The translations under genes and the position numbers were made by a program. Below the pieces are notes generated by a model. It was not told where the DNA came from. It did no database searches and saw only the letters and a program-made list of their open reading frames with translations. From Ogataea parapolymorpha DL-1 (lineage: Eukaryota > Ascomycota > Pichiomycetes > Pichiales > Pichiaceae), in the NCBI RefSeq assembly GCF_000187245.1, contig NC_027862.1, positions 930,001-994,000 on the forward strand: a stretch of DNA of 64,000 nucleotides, written 5' to 3'. Positions 34,693 through 43,463 of this stretch are shown in pieces. Numbering within the stretch: position 1 is the stretch's first letter; each line of letters opens with the position of its first letter.

Positions 34693-36174
34693 TCAGATAA
34701 ATCTGTCAGGAAACAGCACCGGGGCCACCAGCGTCCAAATATACAAAAGGTAGCACATAAGCGAGCTCGCCACCTTCATGCCGAAGTTAAAGTATGTGCG
34801 GCCCACTGGAACGAAGCTCGTGGAGTCCGGCTCATACACCACGTTGATTGTAAGCAGCGCAGCGATATATTGCGTAGCCAGGAAGAAAAGACAGTGAAAG
34901 AGCGCGTAATTGTACTTTGTCAGGGTCTCTTCCTCGCCCAAATCAGTCTCGGAGTCGTCAAAATACGATGGGTCCTCGAGAGCAGACTCTGGCAAGGATC
35001 CCTCGTTCACTGCCTGTCGTATAGCCTGGAGTCTCATTTCTTTGCGCGATGGCTGCTGCGACACCACTCCCAGAACAGTTTCTGCGTTGCTCGAGTAATT
35101 TGAGTTTGCGCTGTGGCTGAAGACAGAGTTTGCCGCCGCCCGCGTCGTTGTGTAGGCCACGGCTCCGAACGTGAAAAATGCGCCCAACACCACCGACAGC
35201 GTTCTGGTGCCCGAGTATCTGACCAACGGATTGCAGAGCTTGTCATCTGGTTCGCTCAGGCAGGCGCTGAAAATCAGATACGTGCAGTAAATGCAACACA
35301 TGGACGACTGTGCGAGCCCTGCGTTCGGGTTATACTCTTGCACGGTTGGCGAGACAGAAAGCGCAGTGGCGAGGAGCACGAAAACCAAGTTCAGCGAAAT
35401 GGCCGTCGTGTTGAGAGCACATCCTGAATGCGAGAAGTAGATGTACATCACGATAGTGAGAACGATGACTCCTAGATACATCCCCAGGGTGCCCCCGACA
35501 AGCAGCGATCGCCAGAACGAAGGGCCCTCCAAGCAGCTATTTTCGGTCTCTGCATCGTCCAGATAGATTTCGCCCTCCTCTATGCGCTCCATACACGTTT
35601 CAGCCCATTCGTGTGCAAAGTCCACCAGCAAAATCAGACTAATCATAATAAAACAGGTGCTAAAAAAGACTGAGCTGAAATTACCCCAGAATAGGAAAAA
35701 CTTGTCTGGGATCCAGTACGTTATGAGCATGAACAAGGCAAGTGCAAACAGTTTGACCATCCAGTAGCCGTTCTGGATCACTGCACGCGGATTCGACGTC
35801 GATTTCACGCCGATTAGCAGACTCGCAAGCACCAGGTGCATCAGTCCGAGCGAAAAGCCCAGTCTCTGGACATTGGTGAATCCCACACAATTGTGCTTTT
35901 TGCAGTACTCGTTTCCGTACTTGAACAATCCCCATGTCCACTTTTCCACCATGGAGGTCAGCGAGTGCGTTTGGCTGACCCAGGACAGGAGAGAGTTTAG
36001 TAAAAAGATGATGGCGTACGTCACTCTAGTGGCAACGGACGATTTAAATGTGCCGGCAAGTGGATTTAGCTGTGAATTCATACAGCAAGAGCACATAGAG
36101 GCCCCAAAGCAGGAGGCCAGCCAACTACCAACCATGCCTACCGAAGCAAGTGGCAAAGACACAACTGCGCCCAT
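34693..36174 (-). CDS. TMS1: Tms1 SERINC-family membrane protein
   Basis: This member of the serine-incorporator (SERINC/TMS) family of polytopic membrane proteins is found on vacuolar and other membranes; its biochemical role in yeast is unsettled. The start at 36174 gives MGAVVSLPLASVG, matching S. cerevisiae Tms1; 17 further in-frame codons upstream are not conserved. About ten transmembrane segments are visible, with conserved LILLVDFAHEWAETC, GLAQSSMCCIYCTYLIFSA, SEPDDKLCNPL and the terminal FPDRF. The 493 residues compare with 473 in S. cerevisiae. It is divergent from ARP10, as in S. cerevisiae. Confidence 0.95.
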   Translation of the reverse strand: MGAVVSLPLASVGMVGSWLASCFGASMCSCCMNSQLNPLAGTFKSSVATRVTYAIIFLLNSLLSWVSQTHSLTSMVEKWTWGLFKYGNEYCKKHNCVGFTNVQRLGFSLGLMHLVLASLLIGVKSTSNPRAVIQNGYWMVKLFALALFMLITYWIPDKFFLFWGNFSSVFFSTCFIMISLILLVDFAHEWAETCMERIEEGEIYLDDAETENSCLEGPSFWRSLLVGGTLGMYLGVIVLTIVMYIYFSHSGCALNTTAISLNLVFVLLATALSVSPTVQEYNPNAGLAQSSMCCIYCTYLIFSACLSEPDDKLCNPLVRYSGTRTLSVVLGAFFTFGAVAYTTTRAAANSVFSHSANSNYSSNAETVLGVVSQQPSRKEMRLQAIRQAVNEGSLPESALEDPSYFDDSETDLGEEETLTKYNYALFHCLFFLATQYIAALLTINVVYEPDSTSFVPVGRTYFNFGMKVASSLMCYLLYIWTLVAPVLFPDRFI

Positions 36175-36438
36175 GGTACAACAAATTGAATGTAATAAAA
36201 AGATTAAAACAAGATTGAAGTGCACAGCCGCAATATCATAGAAGGGGACTGAGGTTTTACTCGGGCAACGCTACAGCCCATGTGACGCAACTAGAGAGTT
36301 GCTATGTCCTAGGAATATTAGTAATTGCTGCTCTTAAGTCATTGTCACAATGGTGTTGAATTGATCTATTGGTTAGTGTCCTATTAGTATTATTTAATTA
36401 CTGTGGTTTTTTAACTTCTTCCAGATATTTAAGTTTTC

Positions 36439-37344
36439 ATGCCCCCCGTTGTGATTCAGGTTGGATCCTGCATTTTCAAGTTTGGACTCGCCGGCGAGTC
36501 CGTGCCTTTGACCACACTAGAGACTAGTGAATTCGCCCATAAACGACATATAGACGTTCTTCCCAACGAGTACTCTTCAGAGGAAAACAGAGCCATATCA
36601 AAACTTGAATACCTATTCCACCCCAATATTCTGGATTTTAAGCCAGGAAATGACTTACACTCCTTTGAATACACAATGAATCTCCATATATTCGATATTC
36701 TTCATTACATGTTTAAAAAACTCCGAATCAACGCGGTCAATGCCAACGTGGTCCTCGTGGCCAACAGCATGCTCAACCAAAAATACAGAGACATTCTGCG
36801 ATACCAACTGCTCGAAAAGTTGCATGCAAAAAGCACTGTCTTCCTTGAAGAGCCATTGATGGCCACGCTAGCCGCAGGGACAAGATCGGCGCTTGTGGTA
36901 GATCTAGGCTGGCATTTTGCGCTGGTCGAGCCCGTGTACGATCTCCGGGTACTAAGGAACCACTCCAAGTGGTCCAAAAGGGGAGCAAAATGGCTGAGCT
37001 TGAACAATGTCGATGTGGACCTGCTATTTGACACTAATGACGACATTTATGAAAACGACGAGAAAACACCATCGCAGCTGCTGATCGAGTTGTACCACGA
37101 GTTACCGATCGACCTGCGCAAACCGCTTTACGAAACCATCATCTTTGCCGGCGGGCTGGCCAAAAACGAACAGCTGATCCAAACTATTTTGCAGAATTTG
37201 AAGGCAGAAAACATCCATGCCTCGTCGGTGGTCTCATTGGGCGCATGGGCGGGCGCCAGCATATACACAGACACTGTGCTTTCAAAGGACGGCAATTGGA
37301 ACTCGATGGGCAGAATAAAACGGGAAAACTATATTACACTTTGA
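36439..37344 (+). CDS. ARP10: Actin-related protein Arp10
   Basis: Arp10 (Arp11 in metazoa) caps the pointed end of the Arp1 filament in dynactin. The 301-residue protein has recognisable but degenerate actin-fold motifs: QVGSCIFKFGLAGE (phosphate loop 1), VFLEEPLMATLAAGTRSALVVDLGW (phosphate loop 2) and IIFAGGLAKN (adenosine motif). Most nucleotide contacts are not obvious, as usual in this divergent family. Identification rests on these motifs plus its position divergent from TMS1, the same arrangement as YDR105C-YDR106W in S. cerevisiae. It converges on the next gene with five bases between stop codons. Confidence 0.82.
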   Translation: MPPVVIQVGSCIFKFGLAGESVPLTTLETSEFAHKRHIDVLPNEYSSEENRAISKLEYLFHPNILDFKPGNDLHSFEYTMNLHIFDILHYMFKKLRINAVNANVVLVANSMLNQKYRDILRYQLLEKLHAKSTVFLEEPLMATLAAGTRSALVVDLGWHFALVEPVYDLRVLRNHSKWSKRGAKWLSLNNVDVDLLFDTNDDIYENDEKTPSQLLIELYHELPIDLRKPLYETIIFAGGLAKNEQLIQTILQNLKAENIHASSVVSLGAWAGASIYTDTVLSKDGNWNSMGRIKRENYITL

Positions 37345-37349
37345 GCTTA

Positions 37350-38564
37350 TCACTCATCGCCGCTCTTCGCAACAAACGCATGCGATTTCTTATTTCTCAT
37401 GGAGTCGGACTTGGCAATGAACGGGTTGATGTTGGCACTCAGAGGCATCATGTCAAAATTGAACTCTTCTTTGTCGTCGGTATCGTTTACAAACTCGCCA
37501 GAAAGATCATAGTACCGCTCCCATGGATACCTTTCCAAATACTCCTTGGCGCTCATGTCTCCCAGATGCCACACACGATGAAGGAAGCGACGAAACTGCT
37601 CTTTGAGAGGCACGCTAGCTGGCTCGACATCAAGGTTGTCCATCTCATGGTTTAAAATAGTCATCAATAGCGACTCGTTGGTTGGACAGTTTGGATTGTA
37701 TTCCATGGTATTGTAGAAAGGACATGCATAGGAGACTGGCGAGGGAGCAATGTTCTGCAACATCAAAGGAGTGTTTTTTGGAGCTAGAGGCTCGCCGTGG
37801 GACTTGAAGGCCACTTTGGTATATCTAGTGGCCTGTGTAGAGTTTGAGGCGACGGATTTGACAGACTCCTCCGACATTTTTCTCAGCTGTCCTGCCTTTT
37901 TATAGTCGTCGTACATGAGGTTTGGGACATTTGGCGAGATCAGATTTAGCTCCCAGTTTGGATCACCTGACGTGGCTTCTGTGACCGGTTGAACGCCAGA
38001 CGGCATGATACTCGGCGAATACTCGTTCATGCGCGACTCCAGCTCGTCTTCGTCCTCATCTTCATCCTCCTCTTCATCCTCCTCCTCATCTTCCTCCTCT
38101 TCCTCTTCCCCCTCATCATCATCCTCTTCCTCATCGTCTTGCTCGCCGTCGTCTTCACTGTGGTCGGCCGGACCCGTCTCAGGAGCCTCTGCAGCTCTTA
38201 CGGACCGAGCGCTGTACTGAAACGAGCCAGAAATACCGCTAAGAATGGGATCGCCCGTCTTGACAGGCAGCTCCTTCGACAGAAGCCCACTTTTCTGCTC
38301 GTCTTCGCTGTCGCTAAAGTCGCCGATGCTGTCCCCCAGGACGTACGACGACGTCTCCATTGTGTCGTCTCTGCTGTTGACCATGCGATTGGGGTCTCTC
38401 TGGGACATAATAAGCTGTGCAGCACTGCTGTTGTAGCCATAACGCTCTGTTCTCTTTGACTTGAGGGTCTTGAACGCCTCAAACTTCTGCTCGTAAACAG
38501 AAAGCAGAGAGTTGGCTGCCATTGGCTTCTGCCGTGCTGTCAGATCTGTGTTCTCGTTCTCCAT
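37350..38564 (-). CDS. Uncharacterised protein with acidic low-complexity tract
   Basis: The 404-residue protein is not recognised. Its first 130 residues are hydrophilic with a helical YEQKFEAFKTLKSKRTERYGY segment. A run of about 45 mostly Asp/Glu residues spans about residues 137-185. The C-terminal half contains repeated Pro/Asn-rich linkers and one compact, probably folded block around 310-350 (LLMTILNHEMDNLDV through FRRFLHRVWHLGDMSAKEYLERYPWERYYDLS). The acidic tract suggests binding to basic partners such as histones or ribosomal proteins, but nothing more can be said. It lies between ARP10 (convergent) and the SCOCO-like micro-gene. Confidence 0.75.
   Translation of the reverse strand: MENENTDLTARQKPMAANSLLSVYEQKFEAFKTLKSKRTERYGYNSSAAQLIMSQRDPNRMVNSRDDTMETSSYVLGDSIGDFSDSEDEQKSGLLSKELPVKTGDPILSGISGSFQYSARSVRAAEAPETGPADHSEDDGEQDDEEEDDDEGEEEEEEDEEEDEEEDEDEDEDELESRMNEYSPSIMPSGVQPVTEATSGDPNWELNLISPNVPNLMYDDYKKAGQLRKMSEESVKSVASNSTQATRYTKVAFKSHGEPLAPKNTPLMLQNIAPSPVSYACPFYNTMEYNPNCPTNESLLMTILNHEMDNLDVEPASVPLKEQFRRFLHRVWHLGDMSAKEYLERYPWERYYDLSGEFVNDTDDKEEFNFDMMPLSANINPFIAKSDSMRNKKSHAFVAKSGDE
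38048..38160 (-). repeat. Acidic GAG/GAA/GAT low-complexity tract inside the unknown gene
   Basis: Imperfect trinucleotide-type repetition, read on the minus strand as GAG/GAA/GAT codons, encodes the Asp/Glu run. Mixed codons argue for protein-level selection rather than a recent pure microsatellite expansion. Confidence 0.7.
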
Positions 38565-38628
38565 ATCTTGAGATAAAGAAAATATGCAACCCTTCGATAT
38601 ATCTATTTATTAGCCGCCGTCAGTTGCA

Positions 38629-38781
38629 TTACTGTGTGGTTTTCGCCACAATGGCACCCACGTAGCTCTGCAAATAGTTGTTTTCGTTCTCCAGTTCTTT
38701 GCATTGACGTTGTTTTTTCTGGATCAGCTCCAGCAGCAGCATGATCTCGGTTCTGGTCTTGATGACTTCCGAAAGCTCCAT
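38629..38781 (-). CDS. SCOCO-family short coiled-coil protein (Slo1/SCOC-like), 50 aa
   Basis: A 50-codon frame beginning MELSEVIKTRTEIMLLLELI encodes a short coiled coil followed by the ELENENNYLQSYVGAIVAK segment. This resembles the SCOC/Slo1 family pattern (leucine heptads, then KxENxxLxxYIxxLM). Slo1 interacts with the Arl3-type GTPase at the Golgi. The frame is too short for routine calling, but it is flanked by a plausible terminator and ends cleanly. The start is only 36 bp from the divergent NGL2 start. Length is shorter than S. cerevisiae Slo1 (85 aa), lacking its N-terminal part. Confidence 0.7.
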   Translation of the reverse strand: MELSEVIKTRTEIMLLLELIQKKQRQCKELENENNYLQSYVGAIVAKTTQ

Positions 38782-38817
38782 GGATCAGAAATATAATTGT
38801 ATTATTTTTTTTCAGAT

Positions 38818-40077
38818 ATGATTTCAGACGACGAGAAGAGAAGACTGCGTGCTCTGAAAAAGGAGCAGAAACGGCTCGAGCAGGAGCATTCTGAAGGGAA
38901 AGCAGTGCAGCTCTTCATTCGTCGTCCCCTCGTCGAGCTTCCGCGCACCCAGCCCGTGCAAAACACCTTCACCATCATGTCCTACAACCTGCTCGCACAG
39001 GCCCTGATCCGACGCAGTCTCTTCCCCGACAACGGCGCAATACTCAAATGGAATAAGCGGTCCGAGGCTCTGCTAGCGGAATTGGAGTACTACGCCGCAG
39101 ATATTATGTGTTTGCAGGAGATGGACTATATCCAGTACAACAGTTACTGGAGCCCCAAACTAGCCCGGTTGGGCTACGAAAACAAGTACTATAGATCTGG
39201 CACAAAAAATCACGGCGTCGCTGTTTTCTACAAAGCGTCCAAATTTACTCTTGTTGACTCATCATTTATGGACTACGACAAGGTGGCCACCAACGGCATT
39301 GTTCCACGCACTGCCACGCAGAACGTAGGACTGCTGGTCGCCTTGCAGCCAAAAAACCGGCCCGAAAGCGTCCTTGTGGTCGGTACCACGCATCTGTTCT
39401 GGCATCCGTATGGCACATACGAAAGAACACGCCAGACATACGTGGTTTTGCAATCGATGCTGGAATTTGAGAAACGGGTCAAACTTTTGCACCCAAATCT
39501 CGCCAAAACGTACAAATTCTTTGCCGGAGACTTCAACTCGCAGCCTTATGACTCGCCATATCTGTCGATCGTCCAGAAACCGATCACCTACAACGCACGC
39601 TGTTTGAACGTTATTTCCTGCTCGGCCTCGTACGACTATTCCAACCAGGACGGCAACGAGCACGAGACGCCTGTCCCAGACGAATTTGAGCCCAATGAGG
39701 AGCAGCGCAAAATGGTCCATGACATGGAGAACCTACACAACTCGCTCCCTGCGCGCGCCATCTCTCTGTACTCGCTGGGCTACCATCTAGTTGACCCGAA
39801 AAACGCCGGGCTAGACAACGACCGCAACGAACCTTTTTTTTCTAACTGGGCACACACCTGGCGCGGCCTCCTCGACTACATCTTCTTTGTGACCGAGTGG
39901 GATGGCTCGGATTGCACTGCACCTGACAAACTTGAGGATTTTGAGGCCCGGCACGGCGTCATTTTAAAGAGCTTGCTGAAGCTGCCGCACCCCACGGAAA
40001 TGGATAAGGGCCAGCCACGCGAGGGCGAGTACCCGAGTGACCACCTGTGTATAATTGCCGAGGTCGCATTACGCTAA
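38818..40077 (+). CDS. NGL2: Ngl2-type endonuclease/exonuclease/phosphatase-family RNase
   Basis: The 419-residue protein is of the CCR4/EEP nuclease family. It has a basic helical N terminus, MSYNLLAQALI near residue 55, the catalytic glutamate in CLQEMDY, GTTHLFWHP, the FFAGDFNSQPYDSPY active-site segment, and the terminal SDHLCIIAEV histidine motif. S. cerevisiae Ngl2 trims the 3' end of 5.8S rRNA precursors; Ngl3 is the alternative. The start MISDDEKRRLRALKKEQ fits the family. A T-rich run ending in CAG lies directly before the ATG. Confidence 0.88.
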   Translation: MISDDEKRRLRALKKEQKRLEQEHSEGKAVQLFIRRPLVELPRTQPVQNTFTIMSYNLLAQALIRRSLFPDNGAILKWNKRSEALLAELEYYAADIMCLQEMDYIQYNSYWSPKLARLGYENKYYRSGTKNHGVAVFYKASKFTLVDSSFMDYDKVATNGIVPRTATQNVGLLVALQPKNRPESVLVVGTTHLFWHPYGTYERTRQTYVVLQSMLEFEKRVKLLHPNLAKTYKFFAGDFNSQPYDSPYLSIVQKPITYNARCLNVISCSASYDYSNQDGNEHETPVPDEFEPNEEQRKMVHDMENLHNSLPARAISLYSLGYHLVDPKNAGLDNDRNEPFFSNWAHTWRGLLDYIFFVTEWDGSDCTAPDKLEDFEARHGVILKSLLKLPHPTEMDKGQPREGEYPSDHLCIIAEVALR

Positions 40078-40088
40078 CATCTATGTAT

Positions 40089-43019
40089 CTAGTGATAGAA
40101 GAGCCCCAGCTCTGCCACTGAGGCGCCATAGGTGCTGTCATCGGTGTCCAGCGTGCCGTAAACCTCCAGCAGCACGTACTGTGCGGTGTACTCCTGTGGC
40201 AGCGCAAATATCGTACTGTTAGGCTCTGCGATTCGCACCTCTGTGTCGGATGCATTGTAGGGCGAGGCTATCTGGACGACGTGGTCGGTGAGCACTCGCA
40301 CGAGCTTCGTCTCGTCTATGACGACATCTGTTCCCGTGGTGTCCAAAGGCTCTGCCACGACACTGAGCGAGAAATTGGCTGCCGGCCGGTTCCCCCACAC
40401 AATGGCCCCCGCGTTGAAAGTCTCGGTCGTTTCGAACTCCAGCAACACTGCCGCGTTGCCATTCTTATTTTCGGCCTGCCAGGTGGTGGAGTTGTCGCCG
40501 TCTATGATCGACATGATCACGTCACCGTCGCGGCCCGGAGTCAGGCTGTGCGCGAGCGCCTGGCATTCTGTTAGCGAGCCCGGTGTGTTGAACTGCTTCA
40601 CGTACACCGGCACCGTCAGCTCTGTGCCGGGCTCCAGCGTGTAGTAGCCAGCGGCAGCATTTCTGTCGTCCACGTACACAAGGATGGACTCTGCTGTGCC
40701 GCGGTGGCGGATTGTCCCGTTTGTCTCGCCAATAACTATCTCGAGCGACTGGTTTAGGTACTTGAACCCGGAAATTTTCAGATCACCGCTAAAAAGTGGT
40801 AGCTCGACCGGGTCGAAATGAAGCACTCGCTGGAGACGGTGCTCTGGTGTCACCGCATACGAGAACCTGATTCCTGTGAGTCCAAAGAAATAGCTCTGGA
40901 CGAGCCCTCCGTGCGCCGTGTTAAAGGGGAACGCAGGGTGAGTGCCGCCGTTGGCATCGTAGTTATCGTTGTTCTGTTCGCTCATCTGAGCAAACGGGAA
41001 CCGCAGAAACGGCGCGACAGACTTGTAGTGGTAGGTCTGGCTGCCGCAGCCGTAGTCGTTGAGCTTCTGGCTCACAGCGGCAAACACGGGGAACGTCATT
41101 GCAGGGCCCTGCGACGACTGGTGCAGCGAGTAGTAGGACAGGTCGTTGGTGGCACGGACCTCATCGTAACCAAAATTCTGTGCCAGAGCGCCGTCCTCGT
41201 CATCGATGTACGGGATCAGCACCACGTCGGCCTGTTTGATCAAGACGGACGAGTTCATCGTGTCGTACTCGAGCGTGATGTTGTCACGGGACTGCGGCAG
41301 ATACATGTTTTCCATTATCTTTAGCTGCGTGGAGTTGGATGGCTTGCCCAGATGCCGCGCCACACGGTCCGCCCACTTCATCACCTGGCTGATGACCACC
41401 GCCGTGTACGCGGCGTTGTCTTTGAAGTTGGCGTACTCGTCAGGGTCCGTCAGATTGTGTGTGGTGTATTTTTGCAGCGTGTCATTGTATCTCACGTAGT
41501 CGGCAAAGAAGTCTGCCGCATCCCGCAACACCGGCCAGCCATACTGCTCCAGATGCTCGTCGTTGATTGCCCCACTCAAATACGCCTTCCAGACCGAGTA
41601 GCAAATGGCCCCGTTCAGATGGTATTCGTAGTTGATACAGGGCCCCGTGCCCGTGCAGTTGCCAAACCGACCCGAAGTCCACGGGTATACTGCCCCAGAA
41701 TAGCTGTTGGCGGCCGCATTGCGCACGGCCTGCTCGTGTAAATAGTACCGGTACGAGTTGAGTGCAACGCTGGTCTCAGGAGCAATTGGCAGCAGCGCAG
41801 GGATCATCCACAAATCCGCGTCCCAGAAGACCAGTCCGCCGTACGAGTCCGAGCTAAGCCCACCCACGCTCAAAGCAGCGGTCAAATTGCGTGCCGAGGA
41901 CCGAGTGTTGGCAAACAGATGGTAGATGCTTGCCTCTGCCGCCAGAGTCAGATACGGCTCGTTTTCCACCTCGACGGCGACATCTCCCCACACATCGGCC
42001 CAGGCGTTATCGTGCATGGTGCGCAGACTGGGCCACGAGTACTTGGCTGCGTCGAGAGCTGTTCTCTTGGCTGCAGCGAGCGTGGCGTCGCTAGAGTTGG
42101 TCCCCAGCAGGTCGTCCGAAACCACCCCCACGTACTTGGTCACACTAAGTGGGTGCTCCAGCACCAAAGACACAGTGTTGGTAACCTTATGGAACGCAGC
42201 CGCGAGCGTCTCGTTGATACAGGAGGCGTTCACGTTCAGCCGCGAGTACAGTGACGCATGCTTATATGCAACACCTTCCGGTTGCACTGTGATAAAGATG
42301 CCCGCGTCATCGTAGCCAATACTCTCGAGCACACAGCGTTGCGTGGAGGCAAAGTCAAGTACGTCCACCACGTCCAGCTTCAGGGGCGCCGCGCCGGACA
42401 CCGGGGCCACCTCTAGTTGCACGAGCCCGAGGGTCTCAAAGTCGCGGTGCGCCATCACTGTTATATTCACAGTCACAGCACCTAGCCACGTGTAGGCTGT
42501 CGAAACTGTTCCCGTGGCCATGCGTAGCTCCTGGCGATAGTCAGTCACGTGAGCGGAGCTAGTGTTGGCGGTGCTTGGGTCGAGCACATATGTTTCGCCG
42601 TTGAGCGTGGCGGCAAGCTGAAGCGCCGTCCACTGCGGCACTGCACTAATGACGCTTTCGTAGCCGTTTTCACGCAGCTCGGGAAAGTTGACGCCCGTGG
42701 TGTTTGGCTGGGCGTCGAAGAAGCCGGCAATGAAGCTGCCTGCGTAGCGGGGATTGAAAAGTGGCCAGCCGTTTGATAGGTCCGAGCTCGTCAGGTTCTC
42801 GTTCTGGTCGTAGCTGAAGCCAAAGCCAAGGTTGGGGATCCGCGAGCCGATGTACCCATTCGAAACATACGGCTGGTAGGTGTATTTGTTGAGCTGGTTA
42901 AACTTGGTCGTCCCGAGGACTCTTTCATCCTGAAGGTAGTACGACTCTGTTTGGTCGTCAAAGTAGTCGGGCTGGGCCATTGCGAGGCCCAGTAGTAGGA
43001 GCAGGAAGCCAAATCGCAT
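40089..43019 (-). CDS. ATH1: Acid trehalase (GH65)
   Basis: Acid trehalase hydrolyses extracellular or vacuolar trehalose to glucose. The 976-residue protein opens with a clear signal peptide (MRFGFLLLLLGLAMAQP). It has the GH65 N-terminal beta-sandwich (TYQPYVSNGYIGSRIPNLGFG near 47-67), the catalytic barrel with GGLVFWDADLWMIPALLPI around residue 393-411, then a C-terminal sandwich and a discoidin-like end domain. Many N-glycosylation sequons are present. S. cerevisiae Ath1 has an N-terminal membrane anchor instead; this copy looks secreted, as in Candida Atc1. It is divergent from TUB1. Confidence 0.94.
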   Translation of the reverse strand: MRFGFLLLLLGLAMAQPDYFDDQTESYYLQDERVLGTTKFNQLNKYTYQPYVSNGYIGSRIPNLGFGFSYDQNENLTSSDLSNGWPLFNPRYAGSFIAGFFDAQPNTTGVNFPELRENGYESVISAVPQWTALQLAATLNGETYVLDPSTANTSSAHVTDYRQELRMATGTVSTAYTWLGAVTVNITVMAHRDFETLGLVQLEVAPVSGAAPLKLDVVDVLDFASTQRCVLESIGYDDAGIFITVQPEGVAYKHASLYSRLNVNASCINETLAAAFHKVTNTVSLVLEHPLSVTKYVGVVSDDLLGTNSSDATLAAAKRTALDAAKYSWPSLRTMHDNAWADVWGDVAVEVENEPYLTLAAEASIYHLFANTRSSARNLTAALSVGGLSSDSYGGLVFWDADLWMIPALLPIAPETSVALNSYRYYLHEQAVRNAAANSYSGAVYPWTSGRFGNCTGTGPCINYEYHLNGAICYSVWKAYLSGAINDEHLEQYGWPVLRDAADFFADYVRYNDTLQKYTTHNLTDPDEYANFKDNAAYTAVVISQVMKWADRVARHLGKPSNSTQLKIMENMYLPQSRDNITLEYDTMNSSVLIKQADVVLIPYIDDEDGALAQNFGYDEVRATNDLSYYSLHQSSQGPAMTFPVFAAVSQKLNDYGCGSQTYHYKSVAPFLRFPFAQMSEQNNDNYDANGGTHPAFPFNTAHGGLVQSYFFGLTGIRFSYAVTPEHRLQRVLHFDPVELPLFSGDLKISGFKYLNQSLEIVIGETNGTIRHRGTAESILVYVDDRNAAAGYYTLEPGTELTVPVYVKQFNTPGSLTECQALAHSLTPGRDGDVIMSIIDGDNSTTWQAENKNGNAAVLLEFETTETFNAGAIVWGNRPAANFSLSVVAEPLDTTGTDVVIDETKLVRVLTDHVVQIASPYNASDTEVRIAEPNSTIFALPQEYTAQYVLLEVYGTLDTDDSTYGASVAELGLFYH

Positions 43020-43463
43020 CGGAAGAGTTCAGTGCCAGCCGAGGAAGAAGCGCTAGAGTTAAATGGGCGGTGCAGAAAAAAAATCAGGAGCTAGTTGGGC
43101 GAAAAGCCACTGTTTATACAGTAAGGGCCCGACGACTGCATCTGCAGGGACGGCAATGTCTGGCAAGCAGAATTATATGGAGTTTGCGGGGGAATCTGCA
43201 ACGGGTCAGATTTGGCACTGGTTGCAGACGATCGACGCACCGAGAAATATTAAAACTGAAAAAATCCCCAAACGGAAATATAACAACAGCAGGGCACAAA
43301 ACCGGCATACGCCAAAAAGTGTAAACAAAAGTGATAAAGTTTGCAAACAAAACACTCAACCGACCTATTTGTTGCGCGAAAAGTACAAACTTTTAGCTTT
43401 TCACTCGCCACAAACACATACTAGGTAGTACTATTTTGATAGACACGTGAATTATCCGAAGAT
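43020..43463. promoter_or_regulatory. Divergent promoter region, ATH1 / TUB1
   Basis: 444 bp without coding signal. It holds a CGATCGACGCA element (43229-43239), a CACGTG box at 43443-43448 just 15 bp before the TUB1 ATG, and A-rich tracts around 43074-43083 and 43255-43300. Confidence 0.55.
43229..43239 (+). promoter_or_regulatory. CGATCGACGCA element between ATH1 and TUB1
   Basis: Ten of eleven bases match the elements at 4242 and 5251. It lies 210 bp upstream of ATH1 and 225 bp upstream of TUB1. Confidence 0.35.

Noticed and set aside
38005..38220. Poly-serine frame on the plus strand
   Set aside because: It is the antisense shadow of the Asp/Glu codon run in the unknown minus-strand gene.
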